DNA from: Bosea sp. PAMC 26642
GTDB lineage: Bacteria > Pseudomonadota > Alphaproteobacteria > Rhizobiales > Beijerinckiaceae
DNA length: 64,000 nt
Direction: 5' to 3'
NCBI RefSeq assembly: GCF_001562255.1
Contig: NZ_CP014301.1
Location: 620,001 to 684,000, forward strand
The translations under genes and the position numbers were made by a program. The first letter of the stretch is position 1; every line of letters starts with the position of its first letter. The notes below the pieces were generated by a model. The model saw nothing but the letters and a program-made list of their open reading frames with translations, did not search any database and was not told the origin of the DNA. This document shows, piece after piece, positions 54,883 to 62,540 of the stretch.

Positions 54883-55227
54883 GTCCCTTCTCAAGCGGAT
54901 GCGTCAGGGTTTGACGTGATGATATTGTCGCCTCGCGCCGGCGGCGTAGGTCTCACCTTGACTGCCGCGAACCACGCAATCCACCTTTCGCGGTGGTGGA
55001 ACCCTGCGGTCGAGGACCAGTGTACCGGCCGAGTGCTGCGAATTGGTCAGACACGTCCCGTGTTTGTCCACCTTCCGCTCGCCGTCCTGGAGGACGGCCG
55101 CCCAAGTTTCGATCGTAACCTCGACGACCTTATCCGCCGGAAGAGACAGCTCTTCCAAGACGCCTTTATGCCGCCCGAACCGACCGAGGATGAGAGGGAT
55201 GAACTGTTCCGGATAACGATCGGCTGA
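54883..55227 (+). pseudogene. C-terminal fragment of an SNF2-family helicase
   Basis: A frame of about 114 residues has helicase motifs V and VI of the SNF2 type: [20 protein letters not shown], then [16 protein letters not shown] and LRIGQTRPV. It ends with [16 protein letters not shown]. Upstream the frame closes at a stop near 54880, right beside the ImmA/IrrE-like fragment, so everything before motif V has been lost. SNF2 helicases of this class often occur in defence islands; which system it came from cannot be told. Confidence 0.8.
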
Positions 55228-55665
55228 AATGGTGCCAGAGTGCTACCGCCGCATTTTATTAAATAGCGTTTGGTGTTGCGATGTGTGACCACCTAGTGTA
55301 GCACAAGAGCTGATGTAAAGTGTCGAACATCAAGTAATTTCAATGACTTAGATGAAGGCCTAAATTGGCTGTGCATCCTAGTCTCGAGGCCCTATCGTCG
55401 GCTGTGGGCGTCAAGTTGCGCCCTATCAATCCGCCACGTCGACCTCCTCGACTTCGCAACCGTTCGAGTCTGTCGCTGGCAGAACCGGAGGCGTGGCGGA
55501 GACCGTCGCGCCTGTGACTGCGTCCATTCCGGTTACGTGATCCAGTTGACGATGAAGAATGTTCGGTGGGCGGCGAGTCGCTTGGGCGCTCCCGCGCAAT
55601 CGAGAAGCGGACTTGAGACGTACTCCCTGCATAGGCATGTCTTGGAGCTTGCGTTCGATCGTCGG

Positions 55666-56820
55666 TCAGTCAAACTCCTTGCGGAACTTGTCGCTGACGA
55701 CCGTCTCGGTCCGGAATCTCCCGATCGAGAACGGTTCGAGCGGCGTCGGCGTCGACCCGTCGAGGATCATCTCGCTCAGGCACAGGCCGACGCCGGGGCC
55801 GATCTGGAAGCCGTGTCCGCAAAAGCCGAAGGCGTGGAAGAGGCCGGGCGCGGTCAGGCTCGGCCCGATCACCGGGATCATGTCGGGCAGATAGCCCTCG
55901 ATGCCGGACCAGACGCGGATGACATGGCCATGCGCCAAGGCCGGCACGACCCGCGCCAGCGCGCGCATCGCCGCCAGCGTCTTGACCGGCGGCACCGGGG
56001 CGCGGTTTGCGGTCGCGTCCGCCGCAGTGCGCGGATAGCCGGCGAGGATGACGTTACCGCGCTCGGTCTGCCTGGCGATGACGGAGCCGTCGATCGTCTG
56101 GAGCGAGGGCGTGAACAGCGGGGGCAGGGGCTCAGTGACGAATTGCGGCGGCCCTGCTGCGAATACCGGTGCGGTCTCGCCGAAACACGAGGCCATCTCG
56201 ACCGCCCAAGCGCCGGCCGCATTGACGAGCGACCCGCAGGCCAGCTCGTCGCCCTGGGCGGTGCGGACGACGAAGCCCGAGCCCTGCTGCGAGACGGCGC
56301 TGACCCGCGTGTTCTCCCGGATGTCGACGCCGCAGCGCTGCGCGGCGCGCCCCACGGCGGGCGTGGCCAGACGGGGATTGGCCGTGGCGTCACGCGCCGA
56401 GAAGGTCGCGGCCACGGTGGCGGGGCCCAGCCAGGGAAAGCGCCGGCGCAGCTCGGCAGGATCGAGCCGCTCGATTGCCAGGCCGTGGGACTCCGAGACC
56501 TGCGCATAGCCTTCAAGTTTCGCCTGCTCATCTTCGTCGAATGCGCAGTAGAGATGGCCGGTCTGCGCGAACTCACAGCCCTCGCCGATCAGCGCCTCGA
56601 AATCCTCCCACAGCGCATGCGAGCGCAACGATAGCGGATATTGGCCGGGGAAACGGCCCTGGAGCCTGAGATTGCCGAAATTCGTGCCGCTCGACTGCGC
56701 CCCGACTGTTCCTTTCTCGAAGAGCACGACGCGCTGCCCGCGACGGGCCAGGAAGAAGGCGGCCCAGGCGCCGATCAGCCCGCCCCCGATGATTGCGACG
56801 TCCGCCACGGCGCGGGTCAT
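55666..56820 (-). CDS. FAD-dependent oxidoreductase (DadA/glycine oxidase family)
   Basis: Flavoenzyme of 384 residues. The FAD motif VADVAIIGGGLIGAWAAFFLARRG is at the N terminus (residues 5-28, split here only in description). Later family segments are VNAAGAWA near residue 200 and GHGFQIGPGVG near residue 345. It is likely the catalytic subunit that oxidises a D-amino acid, imino acid or opine. I chose the ATG at 56820, in a 4-bp overlap with the gene before it. It is the third gene of an HcnABC/opine-oxidase-like operon. Confidence 0.9.
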   Translation of the reverse strand: MTRAVADVAIIGGGLIGAWAAFFLARRGQRVVLFEKGTVGAQSSGTNFGNLRLQGRFPGQYPLSLRSHALWEDFEALIGEGCEFAQTGHLYCAFDEDEQAKLEGYAQVSESHGLAIERLDPAELRRRFPWLGPATVAATFSARDATANPRLATPAVGRAAQRCGVDIRENTRVSAVSQQGSGFVVRTAQGDELACGSLVNAAGAWAVEMASCFGETAPVFAAGPPQFVTEPLPPLFTPSLQTIDGSVIARQTERGNVILAGYPRTAADATANRAPVPPVKTLAAMRALARVVPALAHGHVIRVWSGIEGYLPDMIPVIGPSLTAPGLFHAFGFCGHGFQIGPGVGLCLSEMILDGSTPTPLEPFSIGRFRTETVVSDKFRKEFD

Positions 56821-58184
56821 GGCGTGGGGGCCGATGCAGTCGAAAGCGCGACAGGTTTGACCGGTGCCTGGCCGCGCAGGCGCCCGGCCGTGGCACCGTC
56901 CTGGCCTGTCAATCCGGCCACGATTTCCTGGAGCGCGGGCCCGCAGACGCGACCCTGGCAACGGCCCATGCCGCAGCGGGTCATCGCCTTGACGCGGTTG
57001 ACTTCGACCGGCCCGAGCGCCTGCGCCATCGCGTTGCGCACCGCGCCGATCGTGACGTTTTCGCAACGGCAGAGGATGGTGTCGTCGGGCTGGGCCCGTA
57101 TCTGCGCGACCGGCCAGGCGAAGGCGCGGGCGAGGCCCCTCTGGAAGGCGCGCAGGCGAGCGACCTTGCGGGCCAGTGGCCGGATGGCGCCGACGTCCTG
57201 CGCGACGCCGAGATCGGTGAGGATGGCATGCGCGGCCAGCGCGCCGCTGGCCTCGGCGGCGTCCGCGCCGCCGATCTTCGCGCCGTCTCCCGCCAGATAG
57301 AGCCCCGGCCGGCTGCGGCCGGACGCATCCGTCTGCGGCAGAAAGAGCCGGAAATCCGCGTCATAGGCAAAAGACGCGCCCGCCAGATCGGCGAGCTGCG
57401 TCTCGGGCTTGATCCCATGGCCGAGCGCGACGGCGTCGCAGGCGAAGCGCCGCTCGCGACCCGATGAATCACGCAGCCATACCCCCTCGACATGGCCGTC
57501 GCCCTCGACCGCCAGCGGCGTCACGCCATGCAGCAGCGGCGTCCCCGACCGAAACGCGTCCGCCATGTAGCCGAGGCCGCGCAGGAGCGTGCGGGGGGCG
57601 CGCAGCATCTGCGGCAGTGCCGCGGCCTTGGCCCCCAGGGGGGTGGTATCGGCGACGACCACGACCTCGCCGCCCATCTCGCGATACTGGCGGGCCGCGA
57701 GCAGCATCAGCGGGGAGGACCCGAGGAAGGCGACCCGCTGGCCGATCAGGCAGCCCTGGTCCTTGAGCGCGACCTGCGCCCCACCGAGGGTGAAAACGCC
57801 TGGCAAGGTCCAGCCGGGCAGAGGTGCAACGCGGTCCATCGCGCCGGTCGCCAGCAGGAGGGTGTCGGCCTCGAGGACATCGACGCGGCCGTCGCAGAGG
57901 AGGTGCAAGGCGGCGCCGTCGATCGCCCAGACCAAGGTGCGCGGTCGATAGTCGATCTGGTCCTCAATCCGATCGAAACGGGCATGGAGGGCTTCGTATT
58001 TGTCGGCCTCGCCGCCCATCAGCCGGCGCATGTCGAGCGTCAGGCCTGCCGAGGGCTGGCGATAGCCTTGTCCCCCGGCGCGTTGGCCCTCATCGATCAG
58101 GACCGGTCGATATCCTCGGGCACACAGCACCTCGGCGGCGGCGATGCCCGCCGGGCCGGCGCCGACGATGACGATCCTCGTCAT
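56817..58184 (-). CDS. NAD(P)/FAD-dependent oxidoreductase with C-terminal BFD-like [2Fe-2S] domain (HcnB/OoxA-like)
   Basis: Protein of 455 residues. Two nucleotide-binding motifs are seen: IVIVGAGPAGIAAAE at residue 4 and VAFLGSSPLMLLAA near residue 153. The C-terminal domain has the Cys set CRCEN and CGMGRCQGRVCG (about residues 385-430), the BFD-like iron-sulfur site. This is the electron-transfer subunit of heterotrimeric dehydrogenases such as opine oxidase, D-hydroxyproline dehydrogenase or HCN synthase. It overlaps its neighbours on both sides by 4 bp. Confidence 0.92.
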   Translation of the reverse strand: MTRIVIVGAGPAGIAAAEVLCARGYRPVLIDEGQRAGGQGYRQPSAGLTLDMRRLMGGEADKYEALHARFDRIEDQIDYRPRTLVWAIDGAALHLLCDGRVDVLEADTLLLATGAMDRVAPLPGWTLPGVFTLGGAQVALKDQGCLIGQRVAFLGSSPLMLLAARQYREMGGEVVVVADTTPLGAKAAALPQMLRAPRTLLRGLGYMADAFRSGTPLLHGVTPLAVEGDGHVEGVWLRDSSGRERRFACDAVALGHGIKPETQLADLAGASFAYDADFRLFLPQTDASGRSRPGLYLAGDGAKIGGADAAEASGALAAHAILTDLGVAQDVGAIRPLARKVARLRAFQRGLARAFAWPVAQIRAQPDDTILCRCENVTIGAVRNAMAQALGPVEVNRVKAMTRCGMGRCQGRVCGPALQEIVAGLTGQDGATAGRLRGQAPVKPVALSTASAPTP

Positions 58185-58492
58185 GCCGGGGGCAACAGCG
58201 GGCGCGGCTGGGCGAACAGGGCCATCCCATCGGTCACCGGCGTGGTGCAGGCCCGCAAGCGCCCTCCGTGCCCGCTCCAGACCCAGCAGTCCTGGCAGGC
58301 GCCCATCAGGCAGAATCCGGCGCGGGGCTCGGCCCCGCATTCGGGTTGGCGGAGGAGGAGGCCATGGCTCAACAGCACCGCGAGGATGCTATCGCCCACG
58401 GTGGCTATGAGCGGCGCGCCGTCGAACATCACGGTCACGCTCGGCCCGGACCGGTGCGCCACGCGCCGGAACTGGGCGCGGGCCCCGCTCAC
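58181..58492 (-). CDS. (2Fe-2S)-binding protein (HcnA-like small subunit)
   Basis: Ferredoxin-like subunit of 103 residues, first gene of the three-gene operon. The N-terminal beta-grasp part reads VTVMFDGAPLIATVGDSILAVLL, split near residue 30. Cys residues occur in QPECGAEPRAGFCLMGACQDC (in parts, near residues 50-69) and LRACTTPV. It starts 15 bp from a palindrome that matches one before the crotonase gene. Confidence 0.9.
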   Translation of the reverse strand: MSGARAQFRRVAHRSGPSVTVMFDGAPLIATVGDSILAVLLSHGLLLRQPECGAEPRAGFCLMGACQDCWVWSGHGGRLRACTTPVTDGMALFAQPRPLLPPA

Positions 58493-58507
58493 GGCTTCAT
58501 TCCAATG

Positions 58508-58524
58508 CTATCGCTATGCGATAA
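58508..58524 (-). promoter_or_regulatory. Probable IclR operator before the dehydrogenase operon
   Basis: Read on the minus strand the site is TTATCGCATAGCGATAG, a dyad with 5-6-base arms. It differs from the site at 59517-59533 at only two of 17 positions. It ends 15 bp upstream of the first dehydrogenase gene. Confidence 0.7.
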
Positions 58525-58591
58525 GATCATGTTCATAATGATAAACGGGGTGAGTCCGCTGTCAAGCGCGGCGCGCCGCTCAGGACGCGTC

Positions 58592-59434
58592 TCAGACCCG
58601 CGAAATGGCGTGGGCGGCGGCGATGATCAGGGATGAGAAGCGGGCGACGACCTCCTCGCGGCTGTAGCGCGAGCAGGAGACCGCGACGTTGACCGCCCCT
58701 TCCGGACGGCCGCGATGGTCGAGGATCGGCGCGGCGATCGAGGCGTCGCCGAGATAGACCTCCTCGAAGGCGGTGGCGTAGCCCTGCGCCGCCGCCTGCC
58801 GGATCTTGTCGCGCAGCGCCTCGCGCTGCCAGACGGTCGAGGGCGTATGCGCCTTGAGGTCGGAGGCGTCGATCACCGCCATCGCCTCGTCCTCCGGCAG
58901 GCGCGACAGCATCGCGATGCCGGGCGCGGAGCAGTAGGCCGGCATGCGCGTGCCGATGATGACGTCGGTGTTGAGGACGTGCCGGCTGAGGAAACGCGAG
59001 ACGAAGATGATCTCCGGTCCCTCGCGCATCGTTAGATTGACCGTTTCCTCGGTCTCCTTGCTGAGATGCATAAGATAGGGCATCGCCCGGTCGACGAGGC
59101 GGCTGCTGCGGATGAAGTGATAGCCGAGATCGAGCGTCTTGGCCGTGAGTTCGAAGCGCCTGGTCTCAGTGTCCTTGTGGAGATAGCCGAGCTGCGTCAG
59201 CGTATGGGTGAAACGCTGGGCAGCGCTGAGATCCATCCCCGTTTCTGAGGCGACCTGGGAAAGATTGAGCGTCTGATGTTGGCGGCCGAAGGCCGAGAGC
59301 ACGCGGAAAGCCTTCTCCACCGAGTTGACCATCAGCGCGCTGGACTTGCCGCCCTTGTCGCTTTTGCCGCCCTTGTCGTGCGCAGGCTGCTGGCTCTTGA
59401 GGCTGGCGCCGCTGCGCTCGCTCGTCTCGGACAT
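58592..59434 (-). CDS. IclR-family transcriptional regulator
   Basis: Regulator of 280 residues. A low-complexity N terminus (KGGKSDKGGKSS) precedes the winged helix domain at about residues 38-95 (VEKAFRVLSAFGRQHQTLNL, then ASETGMDLSAAQRFTHTLTQLGY). The effector domain follows, with FVSRFLSRHVLNTDVIIG and YCSAPGIAMLS near residue 165 and a late Cys in AVSCSRYS. I chose the ATG at 59434. It lies between two target operons, each of which carries the same palindrome, and probably senses their substrate. Confidence 0.92.
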   Translation of the reverse strand: MSETSERSGASLKSQQPAHDKGGKSDKGGKSSALMVNSVEKAFRVLSAFGRQHQTLNLSQVASETGMDLSAAQRFTHTLTQLGYLHKDTETRRFELTAKTLDLGYHFIRSSRLVDRAMPYLMHLSKETEETVNLTMREGPEIIFVSRFLSRHVLNTDVIIGTRMPAYCSAPGIAMLSRLPEDEAMAVIDASDLKAHTPSTVWQREALRDKIRQAAAQGYATAFEEVYLGDASIAAPILDHRGRPEGAVNVAVSCSRYSREEVVARFSSLIIAAAHAISRV

Positions 59435-59516
59435 CGATGGTTCTCCTGCGCCGATCAATGGCTGCGGCCTGCGGCCTTGACAAGATCGGGCATTCGCGCC
59501 GATCATTCAATAGAAC

Positions 59517-59533
59517 TTATCGCATATCGATAA
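59517..59533 (+). promoter_or_regulatory. Probable IclR operator before the crotonase gene
   Basis: The site TTATCGCATATCGATAA has 6-base arms around a 5-base centre and lies 18 bp before the crotonase start and 82 bp before the iclR start. It matches the site at 58508-58524 at 15 of 17 positions. Confidence 0.72.
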
Positions 59534-59551
59534 AATGCCATTGGAGGCGTC

Positions 59552-60325
59552 ATGCAGGAATCCATCCTCAGCGAGGTTCGCGGCCCGATCGGGATCGTGA
59601 CCCTGAACAAGCCTGAAAAGATGAACGCCTGGGACGGGCCGATGCGGACGCGCCTCATCGAGGCGCTCGAGACGCTCGAGGCCAATGAGGCCGTGCGCGC
59701 CATCATCCTCACCGGGGCCGGCGACCGCGCCTTTGGTGCGGGCCAGGACCTGAACGAGACCAAGACCTTTGACGCCGACCGCGCCGAGCTCTGGATGGGC
59801 GAATGGGAGCGCCTCTACGACCTTATCCGCTCGCTCTCCAAGCCGATCATCGCCGCGCTGAACGGCGTCGCCGCCGGATCGGCCTTCCAGGTCTCGCTGC
59901 TCTGCGACCTGCGCGTCGGCCATCCCGGCGTCACGATGGGCCAGCCCGAGATCAATTCCGGCATCGCTTCGGTCACCGGCCCCTGGATCATGAAGGAAAT
60001 GATTGGCATCGCCCGCACCATCGACCTGACCCTGACCGGCCGGATGCTGGATGCCGACGAGTGCTTCCGCATCGGCCTGATGAGCCGGATCGTGCCGCAG
60101 GCGGAGGTCATGCCGGCTTCCCTCGCCCTTGCCACCGAGCTCGCCGGCAAGCCGCCGAACGCAATGCGCCTGAACAAAGCCCGTTTCCGCGAGGTGACCG
60201 AGGCGAGCTTCCGCGAATGCCTTGCCGCCGGCATCCGCACCCAACGCGAGGCCTACGCCACGGGCGAGCCAGCCCGCATGATGGAGGAATTCCTCGCCAA
60301 GCGCGCCGCCAAGAAGAGCGCCTGA
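59552..60325 (+). CDS. Enoyl-CoA hydratase/isomerase (crotonase) family protein
   Basis: Crotonase-fold protein of 257 residues. The CoA-binding and oxyanion segments are TGAGDRAFGAGQDL near residue 54 and ALNGVAAGSAFQVSLLCD near residue 102. Of the two catalytic Glu of hydratases, the second is present (Glu133 in GQPEINSG) but the first position is Gln113. This suggests an activity other than simple hydration. It is the first gene of an operon with an ABC transporter and carries the IclR-type palindrome upstream. Confidence 0.9.
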   Translation: MQESILSEVRGPIGIVTLNKPEKMNAWDGPMRTRLIEALETLEANEAVRAIILTGAGDRAFGAGQDLNETKTFDADRAELWMGEWERLYDLIRSLSKPIIAALNGVAAGSAFQVSLLCDLRVGHPGVTMGQPEINSGIASVTGPWIMKEMIGIARTIDLTLTGRMLDADECFRIGLMSRIVPQAEVMPASLALATELAGKPPNAMRLNKARFREVTEASFRECLAAGIRTQREAYATGEPARMMEEFLAKRAAKKSA

Positions 60326-60387
60326 GGCCAAACAACGACCAGACGTCCACGGGGAAATGCGGAAAACCGCTTGAACGGGAGAGAACG

Positions 60388-61458
60388 ATGACCAGCAGCA
60401 CCATGAACAAGCCCAACCGGCGCCACCTCCTGCAACTGGCTGGAGGCGTCGCCGCCGGCGCGATGGTCGGGCCGGCCCTGATCGGGCAGGCCCGCGCCGC
60501 GACGCAGATCATCGTGGCCGATCCCGGCGGCCCCTTCGGCCCTGCCTTCCGCAAGGCCTTTTACGACCCCTTCGAGAAGGCGACGGGCAACAAGGTCGTC
60601 AACGTCGCCCGCGAGGCTGAGCCGACCGCCCAGTTCAAGGCGATGGTCGAGACCAAGTCCTACACCTGGGACGTCTGCACGCTGACGCTCTCGGCCCGCG
60701 ACATCCTCGCCGGCCAGGGCCTGCTCGATCCGATCGGCTTCTCGCATGCCGATGTGCCCAAGCTGATGCCGGAGGCAATCTCGCCGCTCTACATGGGCAC
60801 CGACGTCTACTCGAGCGTCTTCGCCTACCGCACCGACCGGGTGAAGACCGCCCCGGCGAGCTGGGCCGACTTCTTCAATGTCGAGAAGTTCCCGGGCCGT
60901 CGCGCGCTGCGCAAGAACCCGATCGACACGCTGGAGCAGGCGCTGCTCGCCGATGGCGTGCCGCTCGACAACCTCTATCCGCTCGATGTCGACCGTGCCT
61001 TCAAGGTCCTCGACAAGATCAAGCCGCATGTCGCGGTCTGGTGGACGGGCGGCGCCCAGTCGACGCAGCTGTTGCAGAGCGGCGAGGTTGACATGCTGCC
61101 GGGCTGGAACGCCCGCCTGCAGGCGGCGATCGATGGCGGCACGCCGGCCAAGATCGTCTGGAACCAGGGCCTTTACTCGATCGAGGGCTGGGGCCTGCCC
61201 AAGGGCGGCCCGAAGGCGGATGTCGCGCGCCAGTTCGTGCGCTTCTGCTCGGATCCGAAGGCCCAGGCGCTGTTCACCGAGATCCTGGCCTATGGCCCGA
61301 CCAATCTCGACGCCTACCAGACGATTCCCGCCGAGCGCGCCAAGGTGCTGCCGACCTCTCCGGAAAACCTGAAGCAGATGGCGATCGCCGACGAAGCGTG
61401 GTGGAGCGCCAACCGGGCCAAGGTCTCGGAGCGCTTCAACTCCTGGCTCCTGACCTGA
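60388..61458 (+). CDS. ABC transporter substrate-binding protein, spermidine/putrescine type
   Basis: Periplasmic binding protein of 356 residues with a Tat-type signal (NRRHLLQLAGGVAAGAMVG, residues 10-28, cleavage near ARA-AT). The body has the PotD-like family layout: PGGPFGPAFRKAFYDPFEKA near residue 45, WADFFNVEKFPGRRAL near residue 160 and WWTGGAQSTQLLQSGEVDM near residue 218. I chose the ATG at 60388; it follows the crotonase stop by 62 bp. The ligand may be an amine or amino acid oxidised by the neighbouring flavoenzymes. Confidence 0.9.
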   Translation: MTSSTMNKPNRRHLLQLAGGVAAGAMVGPALIGQARAATQIIVADPGGPFGPAFRKAFYDPFEKATGNKVVNVAREAEPTAQFKAMVETKSYTWDVCTLTLSARDILAGQGLLDPIGFSHADVPKLMPEAISPLYMGTDVYSSVFAYRTDRVKTAPASWADFFNVEKFPGRRALRKNPIDTLEQALLADGVPLDNLYPLDVDRAFKVLDKIKPHVAVWWTGGAQSTQLLQSGEVDMLPGWNARLQAAIDGGTPAKIVWNQGLYSIEGWGLPKGGPKADVARQFVRFCSDPKAQALFTEILAYGPTNLDAYQTIPAERAKVLPTSPENLKQMAIADEAWWSANRAKVSERFNSWLLT

Positions 61459-61463
61459 TCGCA

Positions 61464-62540
61464 ATGACGACGGGGACCGACACGCCCGCCGCCTTGGCGA
61501 CGAAGAGCAAGCTGGTCATCGAAGGGTTGTGCAAGCGCTACGGCGCGACCACGGCCCTCGAGCCGAGCTCGCTCAGCGTCGCCGAGGGCGAGTTCCTCAC
61601 CTTGCTGGGCCCTTCGGGCTCCGGCAAAACGACGCTGCTGCAACTGATCTGCGGCCTCGTCGAGGCGAGCGAGGGCAGGGTGGTGATCGACGGCCGCGAT
61701 CAGTCCCACATGCCCGTCCACCAGCGCGATATCGGCCTCGTCTTCCAGCATTACGCGCTGTTTCCGCATCTGACAGTCGCCGAAAACATCGCGTTTCCGC
61801 TGAAGATGCGCCGGCGTCCCTCAGTCGAGATCGGCCAGCGCGTCGAGGCGGCACTAGAGATGGTCCATCTCGGCCATCTCGCGAAGCGCTTCCCGCGCGA
61901 ACTTTCCGGCGGCCAGCAGCAGCGCGTCGCACTGGCCCGCTGCTTCGTCTACCAGCCCTCGATCATCCTGATGGACGAACCGCTCGGCGCGCTCGACAAA
62001 AAGCTGCGCGAGCACATGCAGATCGAGATCAAGCGGCTGCACCGCGAGAGCGGCGCCACGATCGTCTATGTCACGCATGACCAGGAGGAGGCGCTGGCGC
62101 TCTCCGACCGGATCTGCCTGATGAACCACGCGAAGATCGAACAGCTCGGAACGCCGCGCGAGATCTATGAGCGGCCCCGCACCGCGTTTGCGGCCGACTT
62201 CATTGGCATCTCCAACATCTTCCGCGGCCGCTGGGACGGCAATGGCTCGCTCGAGACAGCTCATGGCCGCTTCGCGCTGCCTCAGAACGCCACGAGCCCG
62301 GGCGCCGAGCCTGCGCTCGTGATCCGACCCGAACATTTGAAGATCGGAGCGCCCGACGGCAACGCCGTCACCGGCCGCGTCAGCGAGATCGTCTATGCCG
62401 GCTCCGAGACGCGGGTCATCGCCACGCTTGGCGATGGCGGCCAGCTCGTGCTGCGGCTGGGGCCCGACGACGCCGTGCCGACCATCGATGAGCAGATCGT
62501 CGCCGGCTGGGCGCGCGACCGGGCGGTCCTCGTCGCATGA
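61464..62540 (+). CDS. ABC transporter ATP-binding protein, spermidine/putrescine (PotA) type
   Basis: ATPase subunit of 358 residues. Walker A is GPSGSGKTT near residue 51, the Q-loop is in VFQHYALFPHLTV, the signature is ELSGGQQQRVALARC near residue 147 and Walker B is IILMDEPLGALDKKLR. A C-terminal TOBE-like domain spans about residues 285-355. Its start is 5 bp after the binding-protein stop and its end overlaps the permease start in an ATGA. Confidence 0.95.
   Translation: MTTGTDTPAALATKSKLVIEGLCKRYGATTALEPSSLSVAEGEFLTLLGPSGSGKTTLLQLICGLVEASEGRVVIDGRDQSHMPVHQRDIGLVFQHYALFPHLTVAENIAFPLKMRRRPSVEIGQRVEAALEMVHLGHLAKRFPRELSGGQQQRVALARCFVYQPSIILMDEPLGALDKKLREHMQIEIKRLHRESGATIVYVTHDQEEALALSDRICLMNHAKIEQLGTPREIYERPRTAFAADFIGISNIFRGRWDGNGSLETAHGRFALPQNATSPGAEPALVIRPEHLKIGAPDGNAVTGRVSEIVYAGSETRVIATLGDGGQLVLRLGPDDAVPTIDEQIVAGWARDRAVLVA

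Larger units (their letters stand above)
53968..55665. other. Decayed accessory region with gene fragments
   Basis: About 1.7 kb between hipA and the FAD oxidase gene has no intact gene. Third-base bias is weak and stops are frequent in every frame. Three remnants can be recognised: IstB (54234-54350), an ImmA/IrrE-type C terminus (54657-54875) and an SNF2 helicase C terminus (54883-55227). Nothing was recognised in 53968-54233, 54351-54656 or 55228-55665. Confidence 0.7.

Noticed and set aside
54160..54894. A 244-codon minus-strand frame in the decayed region
   Set aside because: The recognisable IstB residues are in a different frame, so this frame is a by-product of remnant DNA.
55375..55383. 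ATCCTAGTC, matching part of the 3' end of tRNA-Gln, as a possible attR
   Set aside because: Only nine bases match; the CCCCCAGCCA end is missing. Too short to call an attachment site, though the position is plausible.
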